DNA of 64,000 nucleotides from Polytrichum commune (taxonomy: Eukaryota > Streptophyta > Polytrichopsida > Polytrichales > Polytrichaceae), in assembly GCA_950295325.1 (NCBI GenBank), contig OX485803.1, positions 9,300,001-9,364,000 on the forward strand, given 5' to 3'. Under the pieces are notes generated by a model, which had not been told where the DNA came from, did no database searches, and saw nothing but the letters and a program-made list of their open reading frames with translations. Below, piece by piece: positions 1 to 12,905 of the stretch; positions within the stretch are counted from its first letter, which is position 1, and the number at the start of each line of letters is the position of its first letter. A program made the translations under genes and the position numbers.

Positions 1-344
1 CAAGCCACCCTAATCCCACCTTGAACCAACCCGAGATAGAGTGGAGCCCGTTACATACCCTACATGAAGGTCATGGAGGTCGCTATGAGGTGGCACCACT
101 AATGGCACCTAAAACCGTCACTCCGTGGGCCCAAACACTCCTACACCGCCGGGTACGGTTCAAGGTTGTAGAGTGTTGGCAATTGGGAGGCGTTTATAAG
201 TGTTGGTTTTGGATGGGGTGTTGGTTTTAGCACCCTCTACCTTATATGTGAGCCAACTTTGAACTGATGAGTCATGTCATATTGGGGATTCATGTTAGTC
301 GTTATCGTGTAGAAGGTTTACATAACATTATTTTGCGACATGGA

Positions 345-437
345 CCCTCATAATATAATAGTGGGATGTTGGGAGCTCCATCTGAATATGAGTTTTCATG
401 TTCAACTTTTGAACATCCGACTGTTATATTTTGAGGG
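345..437. repeat. Small foldback repeat, copy 1
   Basis: Two 26-bp arms (345-370 and 412-437) are inverted complements with about three mismatches and enclose a 41-bp spacer. The core arm sequence is ATAATAGTGGGATGTT. A second copy lies at 19519-19592. The structure fits a miniature inverted-repeat element, but the superfamily is unknown because I could not define a target duplication. Confidence 0.55.
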
Positions 438-875
438 CCCACATAACAAGAGTTGAACACTGTGTAATGTTATGACAACTATTGCATACTTTATATTTTG
501 ATTTCAAATTTATTGATTATTTTGGAGAAGTTCAAAGTTACCACCAATGTTGGATGAGTCAATGTATAGGTGAATGCGTGGTGCTCATGTATGTGGGCGC
601 CTTCAACTCCACAAACAAGTTTGGGCATTGGATTGGGTTGGGGATTCTCTCATTTGGTTACCAATTACTAATCACAATAAGGTAAACATGTCTTAAATGG
701 TATTTGTTGTTGTTTGCCATGTCCTCAACTTGGAACTCATAGTTGGAATATTTCTTGATTTTGCGAATGTGGTATGAGATATTTAAAACAATCTATTAAA
801 TTTCTCTAATTCTCCACTCTTGTTGCTACGATTTTCCAAAATTAAATTGTTATACTCATAAAACAACCATGTAGA

Positions 876-886
876 CCCCCCCCCCC
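876..886. repeat. Poly-C tract, 11 bases
   Basis: An uninterrupted run of C. Similar runs occur at 17267-17280 (14 G), 20756-20768 (13 C) and 42798-42813 (16 G). I see no gene attached to it. Confidence 0.9.
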
Positions 887-954
887 AATCATGTTGACTA
901 CCAAGCCTGGAATGGTTGACAAATCTTGAGTACATACTCCAATCACTTCTAAAC

Positions 955-1200
955 ATGTGTCTCTTTCTGGTGTATGTTCCTTAGATCCACACACCCCTCC
1001 CAAATGTGTTCACTATTGTGGTGCTATTGCACCTAGAATGGTGTCTTTAATTGAGCACATGCTCCAATCTTGTTGTAACAACTCTTTATTGTTTCCATTC
1101 TTGAGTACAAGCCTTGCCATAGCCAACTCAACAATAGGTGTCCGATTGAGAAGGGTAAGCACGTAAGGCCCAAATACCTCAAACAAACTCTCATCTTGTG
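955..1200. repeat. Dispersed repeat family with three diverged copies, copy 1
   Basis: This stretch shares blocks in the same order with 10130-10330 and 52295-52470, including the words TCAATTGTGTTCACTATT, CCAATCTTGTTGTAACA and a block resembling TCCGATTGAGAAGGGTAAG. The copies look like remains of one element. Short reading frames in them are broken differently in each copy, so I cannot name the family. Confidence 0.4.
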
Positions 1201-1228
1201 AACCATCCCAAGTTTATATTCGAGTTGA

Positions 1229-1788
1229 AGGGGTTATTTACACCATGGACCATGAAGTCATCCCAAGGCCTTATAAAATATGTGATTGGTTGTTGAACTC
1301 GTCCCGGGATCACTTCGATTTACACCAAGGGAAAATGTCAAAGTGATCATGGAGTTCAAGGTCCCCAAAAGACGTATTTTAAGGCCTACATTATTCACTA
1401 GCATGGTCCAATGGGTTTTGCGGTGGGAGAGGCAAAAAAGGCGCTCTGGTAGAAAAAAGAAAAAAAACTAAGGGCCCATGGTAGAGAAATGTTGTTATAA
1501 TAAAAATTTAATGAATTATTTGAGAAGTGGAGAAATGATAAGACAAGAAAATGGTCAAACTTGATTTATTTTTTTTAATTTTTTCAAAATTGTCTTTTTT
1601 GGGCACATATTTCAAAATTTCAACACATTCACTTTTTGGTGCATGGTCATTCCTCTTGGTCCACATTCAATTCACACCTAGTGAGGGGCCCAAAGGCTTT
1701 GTAAATTTATTTTTCAAAGAAATTGGAGCATGGAAAAAAACCATCTTCCATGGTCCGACTTCATGGTCCATAGTGTAAATGGGCCCTA
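1229..1788. mobile_element. MITE-like element, TTAGGGCC family, copy 1
   Basis: The ends are imperfect inverted repeats. The left end reads GGTTATTTACACCATGGACC and the reverse complement of the right end reads GCCCATTTACACTATGGACC, both continuing into ATGAAGTC. The length is about 560 bp. The outermost bases, TTAGGGCC, match the ends of the element at 13915-14478, which is also about 564 bp. No clear target duplication is visible, so the exact ends are uncertain by a few bases. There is no transposase; the short ORFs inside are not credible genes. Confidence 0.5.
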
Positions 1789-1806
1789 AGGCTATGGTCA
1801 AGGTGA

Positions 1807-1829
1807 TCTCTCTCTCTCTCTCTCTCTCT
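1807..1829. repeat. (CT)n microsatellite
   Basis: About 12 CT units, just outside the right end of the 1229-1788 element. Confidence 0.95.
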
Positions 1830-3689
1830 ACTTCTTGATTTACGGGCTCCATTCTCAAACCTACGGGCTGCCCGGAAAAAACGGGTACTATAAAAATGAG
1901 AGCCGAAATCCCAGAAAGCACCTCTGAATAGACTTACCCCGTACTTCATGTGTGTGCGTCTACTGGATAGGAAGCTTGAGAGCTCTGCATAGATTTACTG
2001 CAGTAAGGCAGTAGCGACAGAGTATGTGAGCAAGGATTACTACAGCATATCAGCACTACTGAGTTTTTTCAAGAACTTATACACAGTGTGAGCGAATTCT
2101 GGAATCTACTGAGAGAAGTTCTTATCAGGGAACTACAATTCACAGTGATCCAAGATCCCATAAGCAAATTCGAGATGAACAAGAATAGTTCATCACAAGA
2201 CGAATTCAAGGTGTAGATCAGGAGCAGATTGGTCTACTGTGATTACACTTGATGATAGAATTGCCTACATGGGATAAACAGTTTTCTCACTTACATTCAA
2301 TCATTTCTTGATTTGAGTATTGCATGATATATTTTCTATGCAATTATATATGTAGAGTGTTTTGTATTGTACCTATTTCCATGGAAGTAGCATTGCCTTG
2401 TTGACATCGATAACAAGTAAGATGGTCCGCCTACACATGTTGTACGCTCTACTAATTTATTTCTTGGTAATATTGGGGAGCATGGGCACAGGTGAGGACC
2501 TCTTCTACGAGTGCGGTGCACCATCCGAAGAAATTTGTCCATCCTTCACAATTCTTTCTAGAAATTGTTCTAGAAATCTCTATGTGATACCCAGAAAATT
2601 GATGATGGGTACTATCTTTCTTGATAATCACACTCCACATAAACACTCTACAAAATGTTTACCACCTGTTTTTGGGACTGATATAAGACTTTCAGGTGAA
2701 ATAATCACAATATAATCACTCAGTGACTGCGGAGAGTTTCTATTGTAGATTCTTGCTAATAATCTTCTTTCCAGACATCAGAGCTGCTTACTGTAAAAGT
2801 TCGGTCACTTGAAGACGAAGTCAATGAGTCTTTATAGATTGACAGAAACTATAAAGAGAAAGGAGATGAAGGAAAAACTGAATGGGTTATGTTGCTCAAA
2901 ACTAAGTGTACCATGTTCTTACGTACTGAGCACTCACGAAATAATCTTCAGAATAAATTGTTGAAGACATTAAATATGTGATAAGTTTGCAAACGTCTTA
3001 AGGGCTACTGGACGTAACAAATTATTACAACAAGCATTGTATCAGTATCTATATTCTCCTGGTTGAAGTGCTAACCATGTGAGAGATAATCAGATAGGGG
3101 AGATATGTTGGATTCGGTTAATCTTAACAGTTGCCTTTTCCTTTTTACTCTCTGAAAAAATGTGTAAAGAAAAGGGTACATTATTTGTACTGATTGTACA
3201 AATAATATGAGTATACCCAAGCACTGCTGATTGGATCAATCAACTGTGAACAAAACTGGCCAGACAGATTTGAATATAGAAGATTTTTTCACTAAGCAGA
3301 CTTGAGAACCACGTGAGGTTTCATTACTCTGTATGGCTTATTGCATATTAGCTATACACAGTATGGAGAAATATTTGCCTATGAATTGAAAAGCTCGTGG
3401 GATACTGGTAGCCTGGGGGTAATATCCTAAGACCTGAAACTGGTCACATACATGACTCAGTAGAAATTGTGAAATGACTTGTAGATGATGTTCTGAATAC
3501 TGAACAGGAGTCACTACAAGTGTTTACTTAACAGAGGATATATATGCACGATGACATACATAACATTACACTAAGAGATTATCAAGACCCTGGATAGGGA
3601 TGTATGTTGTCATTTACTATACTTAACTTGACTCTACAATAGGTGTGACACTACCTATTGTGACAAGTCTAATCAAGACAAGATTAGTC

Positions 3690-3690
<1 letters not shown>
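1830..3690. other. Non-coding, possibly LTR-retrotransposon-derived stretch
   Basis: No protein family is recognisable. A purine-rich run followed by TGTTGGATT at 3096-3114 resembles a polypurine tract next to the start of a 3' LTR, but I could not find a matching second LTR. A perfect 11-bp-stem hairpin lies at 3180-3206. A short ORF with a signal-peptide-like start (2422-2715) is listed separately. Confidence 0.25.
2422..2715 (+). CDS. Short ORF with signal-peptide-like N-terminus, unrecognised
   Basis: The ORF has 97 codons counted from the ATG at 2422; the frame stays open 20 codons further upstream to an ATG at 2362. The first 20 residues after the later ATG are strongly hydrophobic (core YALLIYFLVILGS), as in a secretion signal, followed by a segment with several cysteines. 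A GT dinucleotide in the context CACAGGTGAGG at 2488-2498 is a good 5' splice site, so the signal-like segment could be a first exon. No homologous family is recognised. It could equally be chance: the region has no other sign of a gene. Confidence 0.2.
   Translation: MVRLHMLYALLIYFLVILGSMGTGEDLFYECGAPSEEICPSFTILSRNCSRNLYVIPRKLMMGTIFLDNHTPHKHSTKCLPPVFGTDIRLSGEIITI

Positions 3691-3691
<1 letters not shown>

Positions 3692-3746
<55 letters not shown>
3692..3746. repeat. (CT)20 followed by (TA)n microsatellite
   Basis: A compound repeat: CT units to 3731, then TA units to 3746. Confidence 0.97.
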
Positions 3747-6700
3747 ACTTTGGTGTAAAACAATCTACTATTGTGACAAAAAACCCTAACATAAGAATTA
3801 CTTTTGGGTTTGTTAAAAACTACATGATAAATGTCCACCATAGATGTACATCTATGAATATACAATCAAGGGAACTTACCTAACGTTGTAACATGTAAAG
3901 GATAAACCATGAGAGCTTTCTTTCCTAGTTTAAGTAGCAATTATTGCTTACCTTGATTTAACCATGAGATTAGGTTAAAGACTGAGGACTAGTAAAGGTG
4001 GAAGGACCGTGTAACCTACCACAATGCTCAACCTTACAAGGTTTGAATGGCTAAATAACATGTAGAATACTCAATGTTGGTGTGTGTATTCATTAATACG
4101 AAATGATTGTTTATGTTGGACATGATTGTGTGACATAGGTAACAATTGGATTTTGTTGCTATTTACCTTGTGTACGTTACTATAGATAGGTTTTTTGGAT
4201 TGGGTTCCGTTCAACAAAACCACACATGGAAGATTAAATAAGTTTCATATTGAATTCTAAGTGTCATTATTAGGTTAATTGATGGATCACATTGACTTTA
4301 GAATAAGACCTATGTATCAAACCAAAATAAAACTTTGCTTCATGTGAGTTTTAGGAAATGATGAGATTAATGAATGGATTATGAGGGTCACTTAATGTAG
4401 TACATGCAATTGCACGGTCTCTCCCTTACAACCAACCATCATCCGGTAATAACGACTCACTATACCATAGATTTTCAATCCAAGGAGGCATAACTCATTA
4501 GTAGTCTTCTTGAGTAACCAATAACCACATGTAATAAGGGCCAAGGCACCCCAATTTGAGCAATGATCTCTCCTTAATTATATGATAATCCAGTGGATCA
4601 AAAAATATTGTAGGACAAATCATATGGGTTGATTGCGTTCATTGGATTATCTATTGTTTAAGGAGTCTATGGGATAATCGTCCTTACTAAACCGACTAAA
4701 GGACAACATTCTATAAGTTTCCAGAACCATTGGCCAAGACAAATTGATTTTTATGCCTATGGCATAGTTCATTCCCTAATTTAAATGATTTCAGTTTCAA
4801 TTAATGTGAACACTTGAGTATTTAACTTTGGCAATAATACAATTTTGATCTCCATTAACACTTTTGTCATGGTCTTTTAACGGATATAACTCATGATCCT
4901 CACTAATGTTTTTGGGATTCAATTAGTTTTGTGCTATACCTTCACATAAGTATAATTTCTCATTATTGTGATATTTGAGGAGAGTGCAAAGACAATTGTC
5001 AACTTATATGATAATCATGCATTGTGACCAAGCATTGCGTGACCTATGGCACTTCATTTTATCCTTGCGACGCGGCCACCGGTTAACACATTTATTATGT
5101 CTCTTTGAGTTCTAGAAGACCATAGTCAAGTTGTAGCTTCGAGCCTTCACTCTCCATCTGCGACACTTCCTCTACTTATGGCCCTCCTCAAGCTCTTCTT
5201 TTCTTATGAACATTAGTTATCAATTTTCTTGAATATGGTTCAATCACATAGATTGAATGAGTATTTTCAATGCAGACCATGACTTCTTTATTTGACACAT
5301 AACACAAACTAGATTGCACCTTCTATCTTTGCAAACAACTATATTAAATATTTCAACCCTTTATTAATTCCATTTCTCAAGAACAATTACCAATCTCATC
5401 CTTGCTCTTGCTCCCAACAAATGATCACACCATGTTAATTTCTATGTGAATTAAAGGCTTCACACCTTACACCCTTAAGTTCGGACCATGGTCAAATTCA
5501 AATCCTTGACTTAGTTGTCTTACTTTCTTCTCCCATAGCAAACACATGGCTAGACCAACATTGGAGACCAATGAACCACATTCTTAGAGGATAAACTCGC
5601 TCCTTTCATTTACAACTCTATAAGGGTAAATGTCAATCACAAGACTTCACATTTTGTGCCTTATTTGACCATGACAACAGTGTGATCATGTTGCCAACGA
5701 ATCTTGCTCTCTTCCCGAGAGTACAAATACCGTAATTTCACAAAGGTATTGAGAAAATGGTTATGCTCAATTAGTAATCGGATAAGATAACTTCAAAGTG
5801 ACAAGGGCTTCACATCCAAATATTGACTTAAACGATTGTGTTGGCAACATCCAATTCAATTCAATCACTTTCTTCAAGAGTATTGATAGACGATATGAAT
5901 GTTGGATATGAACAAATTATTCAAGAGTTCATAGTCAATAGTTTAGCTTACAAATCATCCAACTTCAAAATTTAACCATTATGGGCAAAATTTTGGATGA
6001 CAATTACTAAACCTCTTCATGGAATTGGTCGGTGGCATGGGCACATGTGAGGCAAACCTTGCACAAATTTGGCATAACTCTTAAGTTTTGTATCTCATCT
6101 TTCTTCAAGTCTTTGTAATTTGCTTAGGTATTCTACAAAGCATGTGGGTTAGAGGCAAACACTTGAAGCTTTGCTTTATTTGTCTTGCACATTTCTTGAA
6201 TTTGAGTATGAAACTCTAAATACTTAGTATAACAAGTTTACTTGACTCATGTAGAGAGGGGAAACCCTAAAAGGTTGTTGTTTGATGATGTAAATATTTA
6301 CTTTGAGGAGACAAACTTTTATGAGACATCACCTAGTCAAGAGAGATTGTTTGCACAAAGTTTTTTTTTATTAAGGGGTTGATCTCACCCACACTCAAAT
6401 ATTGATTTTTGGTGGGTATCACAAGATCATCAAATCTTTGCATATCCAAATCATTGTCTAGGTATATTTTAGCATAATACCATCTTGATACAAGTGTAAT
6501 TTTACCTAGGTACGAAGGTTCTTGATAGTATGCAAGCCTAAATGGTATCAAAATCAAATATAACCTCATTGAAACCCACACCCTAAAAGTATTAAAAAGA
6601 TCTCACTATATGCACCATGGTGGTATACCAAAAGAAATGGCAACAATTTGGTGGCTCACATGGTCACTCATTCATTATGGATGAAGGGGCTCTAGTAAGA

Positions 6701-7197
6701 TTAAGCCCTTAACATGTTGAGAGTTGATTTGTTTAGGATAAATGCCACTAAACTAATATAGAAGCTTTCATATTATTTCCAGAGTCAAATAGTCTAAAAA
6801 CACCAAACAACAAACTATGAAACATAACATCGTTCACTAGGATTTCACCTCCCCAATGGACTAGATTTACGTAGACATGCAAATTCCAAGCCATGATCAT
6901 AATCTAAAGTAAATACAATTGAAATTAACAAATTAAAGTTGAGCATAGATAATATTATATTATGTTGAATTCATATATGTCCCTTATTGTGGATTTCCAA
7001 CACACAAAAAACATGTTGTTTGGACACTGGATATTATACAAGGTCCAATTTATTTTTATTCTTTATTGTAAGTGACCTAAATCAACACCTTTAGTACCTA
7101 ACTATTGTATAAGGTTTCTAGGCGTTACTTTTGGGGATATCTACATTAAGGGACAAGTTAAAGGTGTATATGTTTATTAGGTTTACAAAGTCGTTGG
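3747..7197. other. AT-rich intergenic DNA, nothing recognised
   Basis: All six frames are closed at short intervals, and I see no protein motif, inverted repeat or tandem repeat of note. It is probably old, heavily mutated repeat DNA. Confidence 0.4.
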
Positions 7198-7333
7198 ATC
7201 ACCTATCACGAGCATTAATGTGGTAGTTTCATGACACGACAATCTGACACAAAGAGACCATAATGACACAGTCAGGGTTCATGTTAGATTGTTGTGTCAT
7301 AAAACTACCGCATTTCTACTAGACTGATCACCC
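7198..7333. repeat. Foldback repeat, about 136 bp
   Basis: The left arm contains GGTAGTTTCATGACACGACA; the right arm read on the other strand contains GGTAGTTTTATGACACAACA. The matching continues outward, more loosely, to GATCACC and GATCAGT near the ends. The arms span about 58 bp each around a spacer of about 20 bp, so a transcript would form a long hairpin. This is typical of a small MITE. No clear target duplication was found. Confidence 0.55.
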
Positions 7334-8216
7334 TAGTTGGTATGTGTGGTAATAATTCCTAAAACACACATTATTTTGACAACTCCCGAAATTAGCGAGG
7401 GCTCAAATTTTTACTGAGCGATACTAAATTCATGAATACATGCTCATTTACCATACATTTCAATAAAAAGTAATGTGTGCACCAAAGTGCTTGTAGATTG
7501 ATAAAATTAAATAAATATGCCAACACATGCTTGTTAATGAATACTGCCAATACTTTCAGTGAATAGTGTTGTTATGAATAGTATTTTTAATGGCTAGCAC
7601 CGGAGATTAACAATGTTTCTTAGATCTTTTAGTATCATTAATTTCCAAGCATAAAATAATTTACTATCACCTTCAATACTTTCTCACACTCGCTTATTAG
7701 CTTCCCTTAGTAATTGGGATAATCAGTGTAGTGTATAGAGTCCTCAACGCATTGTTGATGTTGCAAGATAAAAAACCTTCAACACAAAGCCACTTCGAGG
7801 CTGTTGTAATTTGTAACTTTTGCTATAAAATTCTGGGCACGGCTCATAGTAACTAAAGTACTACCCATAACTTAATTGGTGGTGTAAGTTAGCTTGGCTG
7901 TTTTGTTGCAATTATGGGTGATTTTGAATTGGTCAACAATGTCCCTCCTGCCATGTAACTGTTATTAAGTTTGATTGTAACATTCTACTTCAGTCTTGTT
8001 TATTGCACCACGTCCTTTTAAGCCCTACTAACTTAAAACCCTCCAGGGTGTAGAAAACCATCAGTTGATTACAGATGAACCGGTTGAGTTTGAGAAATAA
8101 CTGGTTGAAGTTCGAGACTTCAGGAGAATTACCAATCAGTTTAGAAGAATCTATAGAAGAATATACCTCAAGTAGTCAAGGAAAATCGAAAGATCACAAC
8201 ATGTAACCGGCTGGAC

Positions 8217-8627
8217 CATGGGCAGATCACTCCATTGTCAAGTTGAACACCACGTGCGACCAAAAAAAATCTTCTTTTGGTAAGTTGCACCACCAAAATG
8301 GGTCAAAATTTTATCAATTTTTTTTCATGAGTAGATATACACAATACCTATGACATAGTCAAAAGTGGTAACTAAATTTGATGATTTGTTTTTTTTCATA
8401 AAACATACCATTTCTAACTAGAATGACACAAAATTGAACTAAAACAATTACTAAAAAAAATAAAGATGACTAAAAATTTCAAAAAAATATACAAAAGATA
8501 CAATCAATGGTTATGTATATGTAGAAAAAATATCATAAATTTTAAAATTATATATGGCATGTAATATAGGGGTAGCAAACTTTGTCCGCACGTGGTGTCA
8601 ACTTGACAATGAAGTGACCTCCCCGTG
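8217..8627. mobile_element. hAT-like MITE, complete, 411 bp
   Basis: Terminal inverted repeats run for about 40 bp: CATGGGCAGATCACTCCATT on the left and, reverse complemented, CACGGGGAGGTCACTTCATT on the right, both continuing into TGTCAAGTTGA and CACCACGTGCG. The element is flanked by a perfect 8-bp duplication, GGCTGGAC (8209-8216 and 8628-8635), as made by hAT (and P) transposases. The interior is AT-rich without an ORF. A diverged copy lacking the right end lies at 50951-51318. The outer 15 bp resemble those of the MITEs at 48415 and 49682. Confidence 0.85.
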
Positions 8628-11600
8628 GGCTGGACTTGGAAACATTATGATTGTGACTGATTCTGTCCAAAAATCTCCTTGGACATTGTGTGGAGCAACC
8701 CTTGTTATTTTATTTTATTTTAAAGTAGTGTGTTTGGGTATATATTGAGTTTGAAAGTAGTCAAGGTGGTGAGCTTAAGATTTTTGTGGAGTTTAAGGTG
8801 ACTACATTTAGATAAATCAAAGGGAGTATTTAGCAAATGCACATAATCTATTTGTCAATTTAGGGTGACTTTTAATTGTAGATGGAAGGGATCCAAGGCT
8901 ACATGTATGCTTTGATAAGGTGAACCATGGCCCCACATATAAAATAACAAGTGGCCTCATGTTTATATTCACATTCTACAAGTGGCCACACACACCACAA
9001 ACTAAGGGGGAAGTTGACCATGTATTGAAATTGGCTACATTGACAAAAATTGCACTAGCCCCCTTTAACCTCTAGAGGCTTTCAAGTTCAACTAGGTTGC
9101 AAATGTATGAGAGGATCAACATGCACATATCATATGTTTAGAGCACTTAGCAACATCTTAGGCCAACAAATGTTGCACCAACCCTCTTAAATATCCATGT
9201 AAACCCAAATTGAACCAGTTTGCACACATATAAGAGGATTAGCATTGAACTATTATACACTTGAAGTACCTAATGCATTTCTACGCCCAAAACGATTGAA
9301 CCAACCCACTTAAATAGGAAATATACCCAAAATGAACATCATTGCTTTAAAAAACCACTCTTACAATCACACATACAAATACAAATAGGTAGGGAGGAAG
9401 GTTGGTGCCTTCAAGCACCGCCAATGTATTCCACTTTGAAACTTAAAGATTGGTACGGTCCAAAATTTTAAAACTCCACTACATGAATAAAGTGGTTACA
9501 AGGTACAAGTTGAGAGAGCAAGAGGGTGATGATCATAGGAGTAGAGAATGAAGAAGAAAGTGGCAACACCACTCACCCCACCTAACTAAACCCTAGGTGA
9601 CATGAGCCCTTGCATGGGAAGATGGGCTCCATCCACGGCTCGTAGTGGAGCTCATTGGTTGCTCTCAATAATGGAGCTTAAAGGCAGGTCTCAAAGTTTA
9701 GGCAACTCCGTTCCACGCACTTGGAGCTAGTTGGCACTCACAAAGAGGTGAAGGTGGCACCATATAAGGCAAAAATCCATTTTCTTTAACATTTGTGTGT
9801 ATAGCAATCCACTTCGCCATTACAAAGTAGCTACTGGAACCAAAAAAAGCAAAGGTTGGTATGGAGGGTACAAAATGGAGAAAAATGGAGACTGAGTTTT
9901 GGAGATTGTTTTAGCAAGACTATGTTGTTGTTTAAGGTATGTGGGTGTTATTTGGTTTGTTTTTCATGTTCTCTAGCTTCTAACGATTACATTTATACAA
10001 CAAAGGTCGTGTTACATTAGCAATTTATTATATAACATTTGCAAAGATTAGATTGAAAGTAAGACCTCCTTTGATTTGGTTATGATTATTAAATGTGTAT
10101 GTTTGTTGATTTCTTACTTGGATACATAGATCCTCTCAATTGTATTCACTATTGAGTATCGAGCAATATTTAATATTTGAAAAACGTAGTCCAATCTCTT
10201 TGAATCGTGTCTTTACGATGGTTGCTCTTCGATCCTCACCAAACCACATACCAATCAAATATAGGGGTCCGATCAAGAAAAGAAGCCACTCAAGACCTAT
10301 CTACCTTAATAAAGTAATCATATTTATGGGAGGTAAGAGACTTAAAGAAGATCCATAGGTAATTCAACCATTCACCTCTCATAACTTATAATACAATAAG
10401 GACCATGTGTGGGGTGTCTGAATGGGAAACTTTGTGCCTTTTTTTTGTGAGTGAAATAACTGATAGGTGTTATATATCAAATTGCATGTCATAACATTAT
10501 TCACCGGCAGGCCATTGCATCATGGGCCGGAAAATTTGCAAGTATAATCTCCATTTCATGTTGCGTCACTCTTAAAAAATAAATGGTGTTCATCCTAAAC
10601 ATTGTTTATTTTGTAATAGTGAACTAAAACCTTCCCGGCATCCATGAGTTGTAGGCTTGGCATACTAATATTACAATCATTATGAAGTATCAAAAACAAT
10701 TATATATGCTTTGGCATTGGGTGGTTGCATGTTTGTTGGGGTCCATGTGCAGTTCGCCGATGATTGAACATGTCAATGCCTCTGTATGACTGGCAATAAC
10801 AAATCATGAATAACGATAGTTGGCAAACCCTCATTTTTCGTTCCCCTTTTAGAGAAAGTGCAAAAATAAGAAATTGAATATTGTTGTGTTAAGAATTTGT
10901 TCATGGCCATAGTAAAATCCCAAGACCACAACCCAAATTGTAGTTGACCTCAATGGATTTTTATTTTTTTCCAATCCTTGCAATGTCCTAGCTTTTAGTT
11001 GGGCAAAACAATGAAGTGGTCCTCCAAAAGCATTTCATACATGTTGTGTAGGTCTCCATAAGGCATGATTATGAGAATTAGAGCAGTGAATGCCTTTAAA
11101 ATGGTGTGCTGAACACGTGCACCTATTTTTGGATCAATATGATTTTGAGAACATATCTAAATAGTGTCCCACAATCAAGTCTAAATACTGACCCCAAGAT
11201 CACGGAGAAGTTACAAAAAAAAGTACATTAAATATTGTATTTACTGTCACCAATTCCAATTGTCTTGCTCAATACTAATTGTAAACCCCGGTGTAGTGTC
11301 ACCTACTCTAAATGTTAACCTAGAATTGTTTGTCATTCCATGTATAATGTTTTTGGGGATTGTAGATTACAGTGTTGCACTTACAGTCACGTACTAAGTG
11401 ATTTTTTTTATCAAAAGTTCAATGATACATGACAATAGGTCATCACAAATTTGATAGGATGCAAATTATATCAAACTAAAAAAAAAAAATAGCATTTGGA
11501 TAAATTGAAAGTAAGTTGGGACGACAATATTTGTAAACTTATTCCCAGAAAGTGACACTTAATAAGTTACCGCAGTGACATAAACTACCAAATGACACTA

Positions 11601-11647
11601 AACACAATATTTAGTGTGGTTGGTTCCAACAGACTCATGTGTTGACC
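8628..11647. other. Intergenic DNA, nothing coding recognised
   Basis: It holds copy 2 of the three-copy dispersed repeat at 10130-10330 and otherwise no motif I can name. Frames are short and closed. Confidence 0.4.
10130..10330. repeat. Dispersed repeat, copy 2
   Basis: It shares ordered blocks with 955-1200 and 52295-52470, including CCTCTCAATTGTATTCACTATT-like and GTAGTCCAATCTC-like words. The 72-codon ORF here is not conserved in the other copies. Confidence 0.35.
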
Positions 11648-11964
11648 TAAGGTAGAGGGGCCCTTTCCCGCTCGAATTTCAGATTGGCATGTTCATTGGG
11701 GAGTTATTAAGGGGGAATCAATCTTGGAAGATGTGCAAAGTACATTGGAAATTGGACCAATTGGAATAATTAATTTTGGATTAATATTGAATTAGTTATG
11801 AATTTTGGAAGGAGAACTCATAGGGGTACCCAAAACCACTCACCCCAAAAATGTACACCATGATTACATAGAAATTTGAGGTTGGAAGCTATAATGTACC
11901 TCTTGTTTGGATAGGTCTAGTGAGCGCTTTAAGGACCCGAGCGGGAAAGGGCCCCTCTACCTTA
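11648..11964. mobile_element. MITE candidate with perfect 27-bp terminal inverted repeats
   Basis: Positions 11648-11674 and 11938-11964 are exact inverted complements for 27 bp, with core GGTAGAGGGGCCCTTTCCCG. The arms begin and end with TA, so a TA (or TAA) target duplication cannot be told apart from the repeat itself. The total is about 315 bp. The interior is AT-rich and without a credible gene. Perfect arms in such decayed surroundings suggest a relatively young insertion. The family is not recognised. Confidence 0.7.
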
Positions 11965-12419
11965 AACATCCGTCTTGTTAACAAAAGTTGCACTGGAGAA
12001 CGCCATGGGGGACCGTCTAGCATGACCCTACTTTCTTTAATGTAACTAATCTCCGCCCATGCAAGATCGATTCGAATGTGGATTGCATGCTCCTCCAAGC
12101 AGAGAAGCCTGAGCACGTGCCGATGGTGAGGGACTAAACATAGTGGAGTGGATGTTAGATCTGGTATTGGGGGTTTAGATCTAGGGTTTTAAATTGGACA
12201 TGGCAACATCCACTTATGCATATCACGTCAGATCCTCGAATGGTGTAGCTCAAGTAGGAGCAAGCGTACATCGGCGAGAGATCGGGGTGAGCAAGGATCA
12301 TTTAGCGGCCATGTGTACAACTAATGGCGACTACCAAAATGGACGTGGGTTTGGGGAAACAACAATGTGAATTGGGGCTGACCTCTTCAAACTAGTGGAT
12401 GGAGAACTGCTGTGAAGGG

Positions 12420-12905
12420 TGTGCCCGAAATCCATGCGGAGCATTTGTGAACTTGGGTGAGTGCTTGATTGAAGGTGCAAAAGGTAGATTACTCACAGAA
12501 GCACACATTGGTTGCCAAATTTGTGGATAGAAGATTAGATCTGCACCAGCTGCAGAAGTGGATGGATCACATTGATGAAACCCCACAAAACAACCTGATA
12601 AAGATCCTGTTTGGAGGTAGAGGACACTTCTATCTTAGATCTGAAAGTGAGGATCTTATATGTGGGTTGTTGATAGCATCGCCATCAAAATCAAATTGGG
12701 GAACAATGGTAATGCAAACATGGGTTGAAGGTTTCCACCCGGATAAACCCCAAGAACTCAAAGTCCCAACATAGGTGATGCTCAAACGTATCCCACTCGA
12801 AATCCGCCATTGGGCACTTGCCATCGCTGCGGATCAACACTGGCCATGCGGAAAGCGAGAATCCCAGCTTTTGCATTGCTCTAGACTTGAGCAAGGGATA
12901 TGAGA
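12420..12905 (+). pseudogene. Non-LTR retrotransposon ORF1 relic, DUF4283-like
   Basis: The longest uninterrupted stretch is 12469-12774. Its translation has the order seen in plant L1 ORF1 proteins with a DUF4283 domain: an AKFVDRRL-type start, then a GHFYLRSESEDL-type segment where these proteins read GFFLFRF..EED, then WVEGFHPDK where they read W.P.FDP. A TAG at 12772-12774 stands where the family normally has a tryptophan codon, and the frame continues as LKRIPLEIRHWALAIA, like the conserved WIRLPGLPLEYW segment. It would bind nucleic acid in an L1 particle. With the premature stop and no intact partner ORF it is a relic. Confidence 0.5.

Noticed and set aside
1-344. 69-codon ORF at the window start
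   Set aside because: No motif; its length is within chance for this composition.
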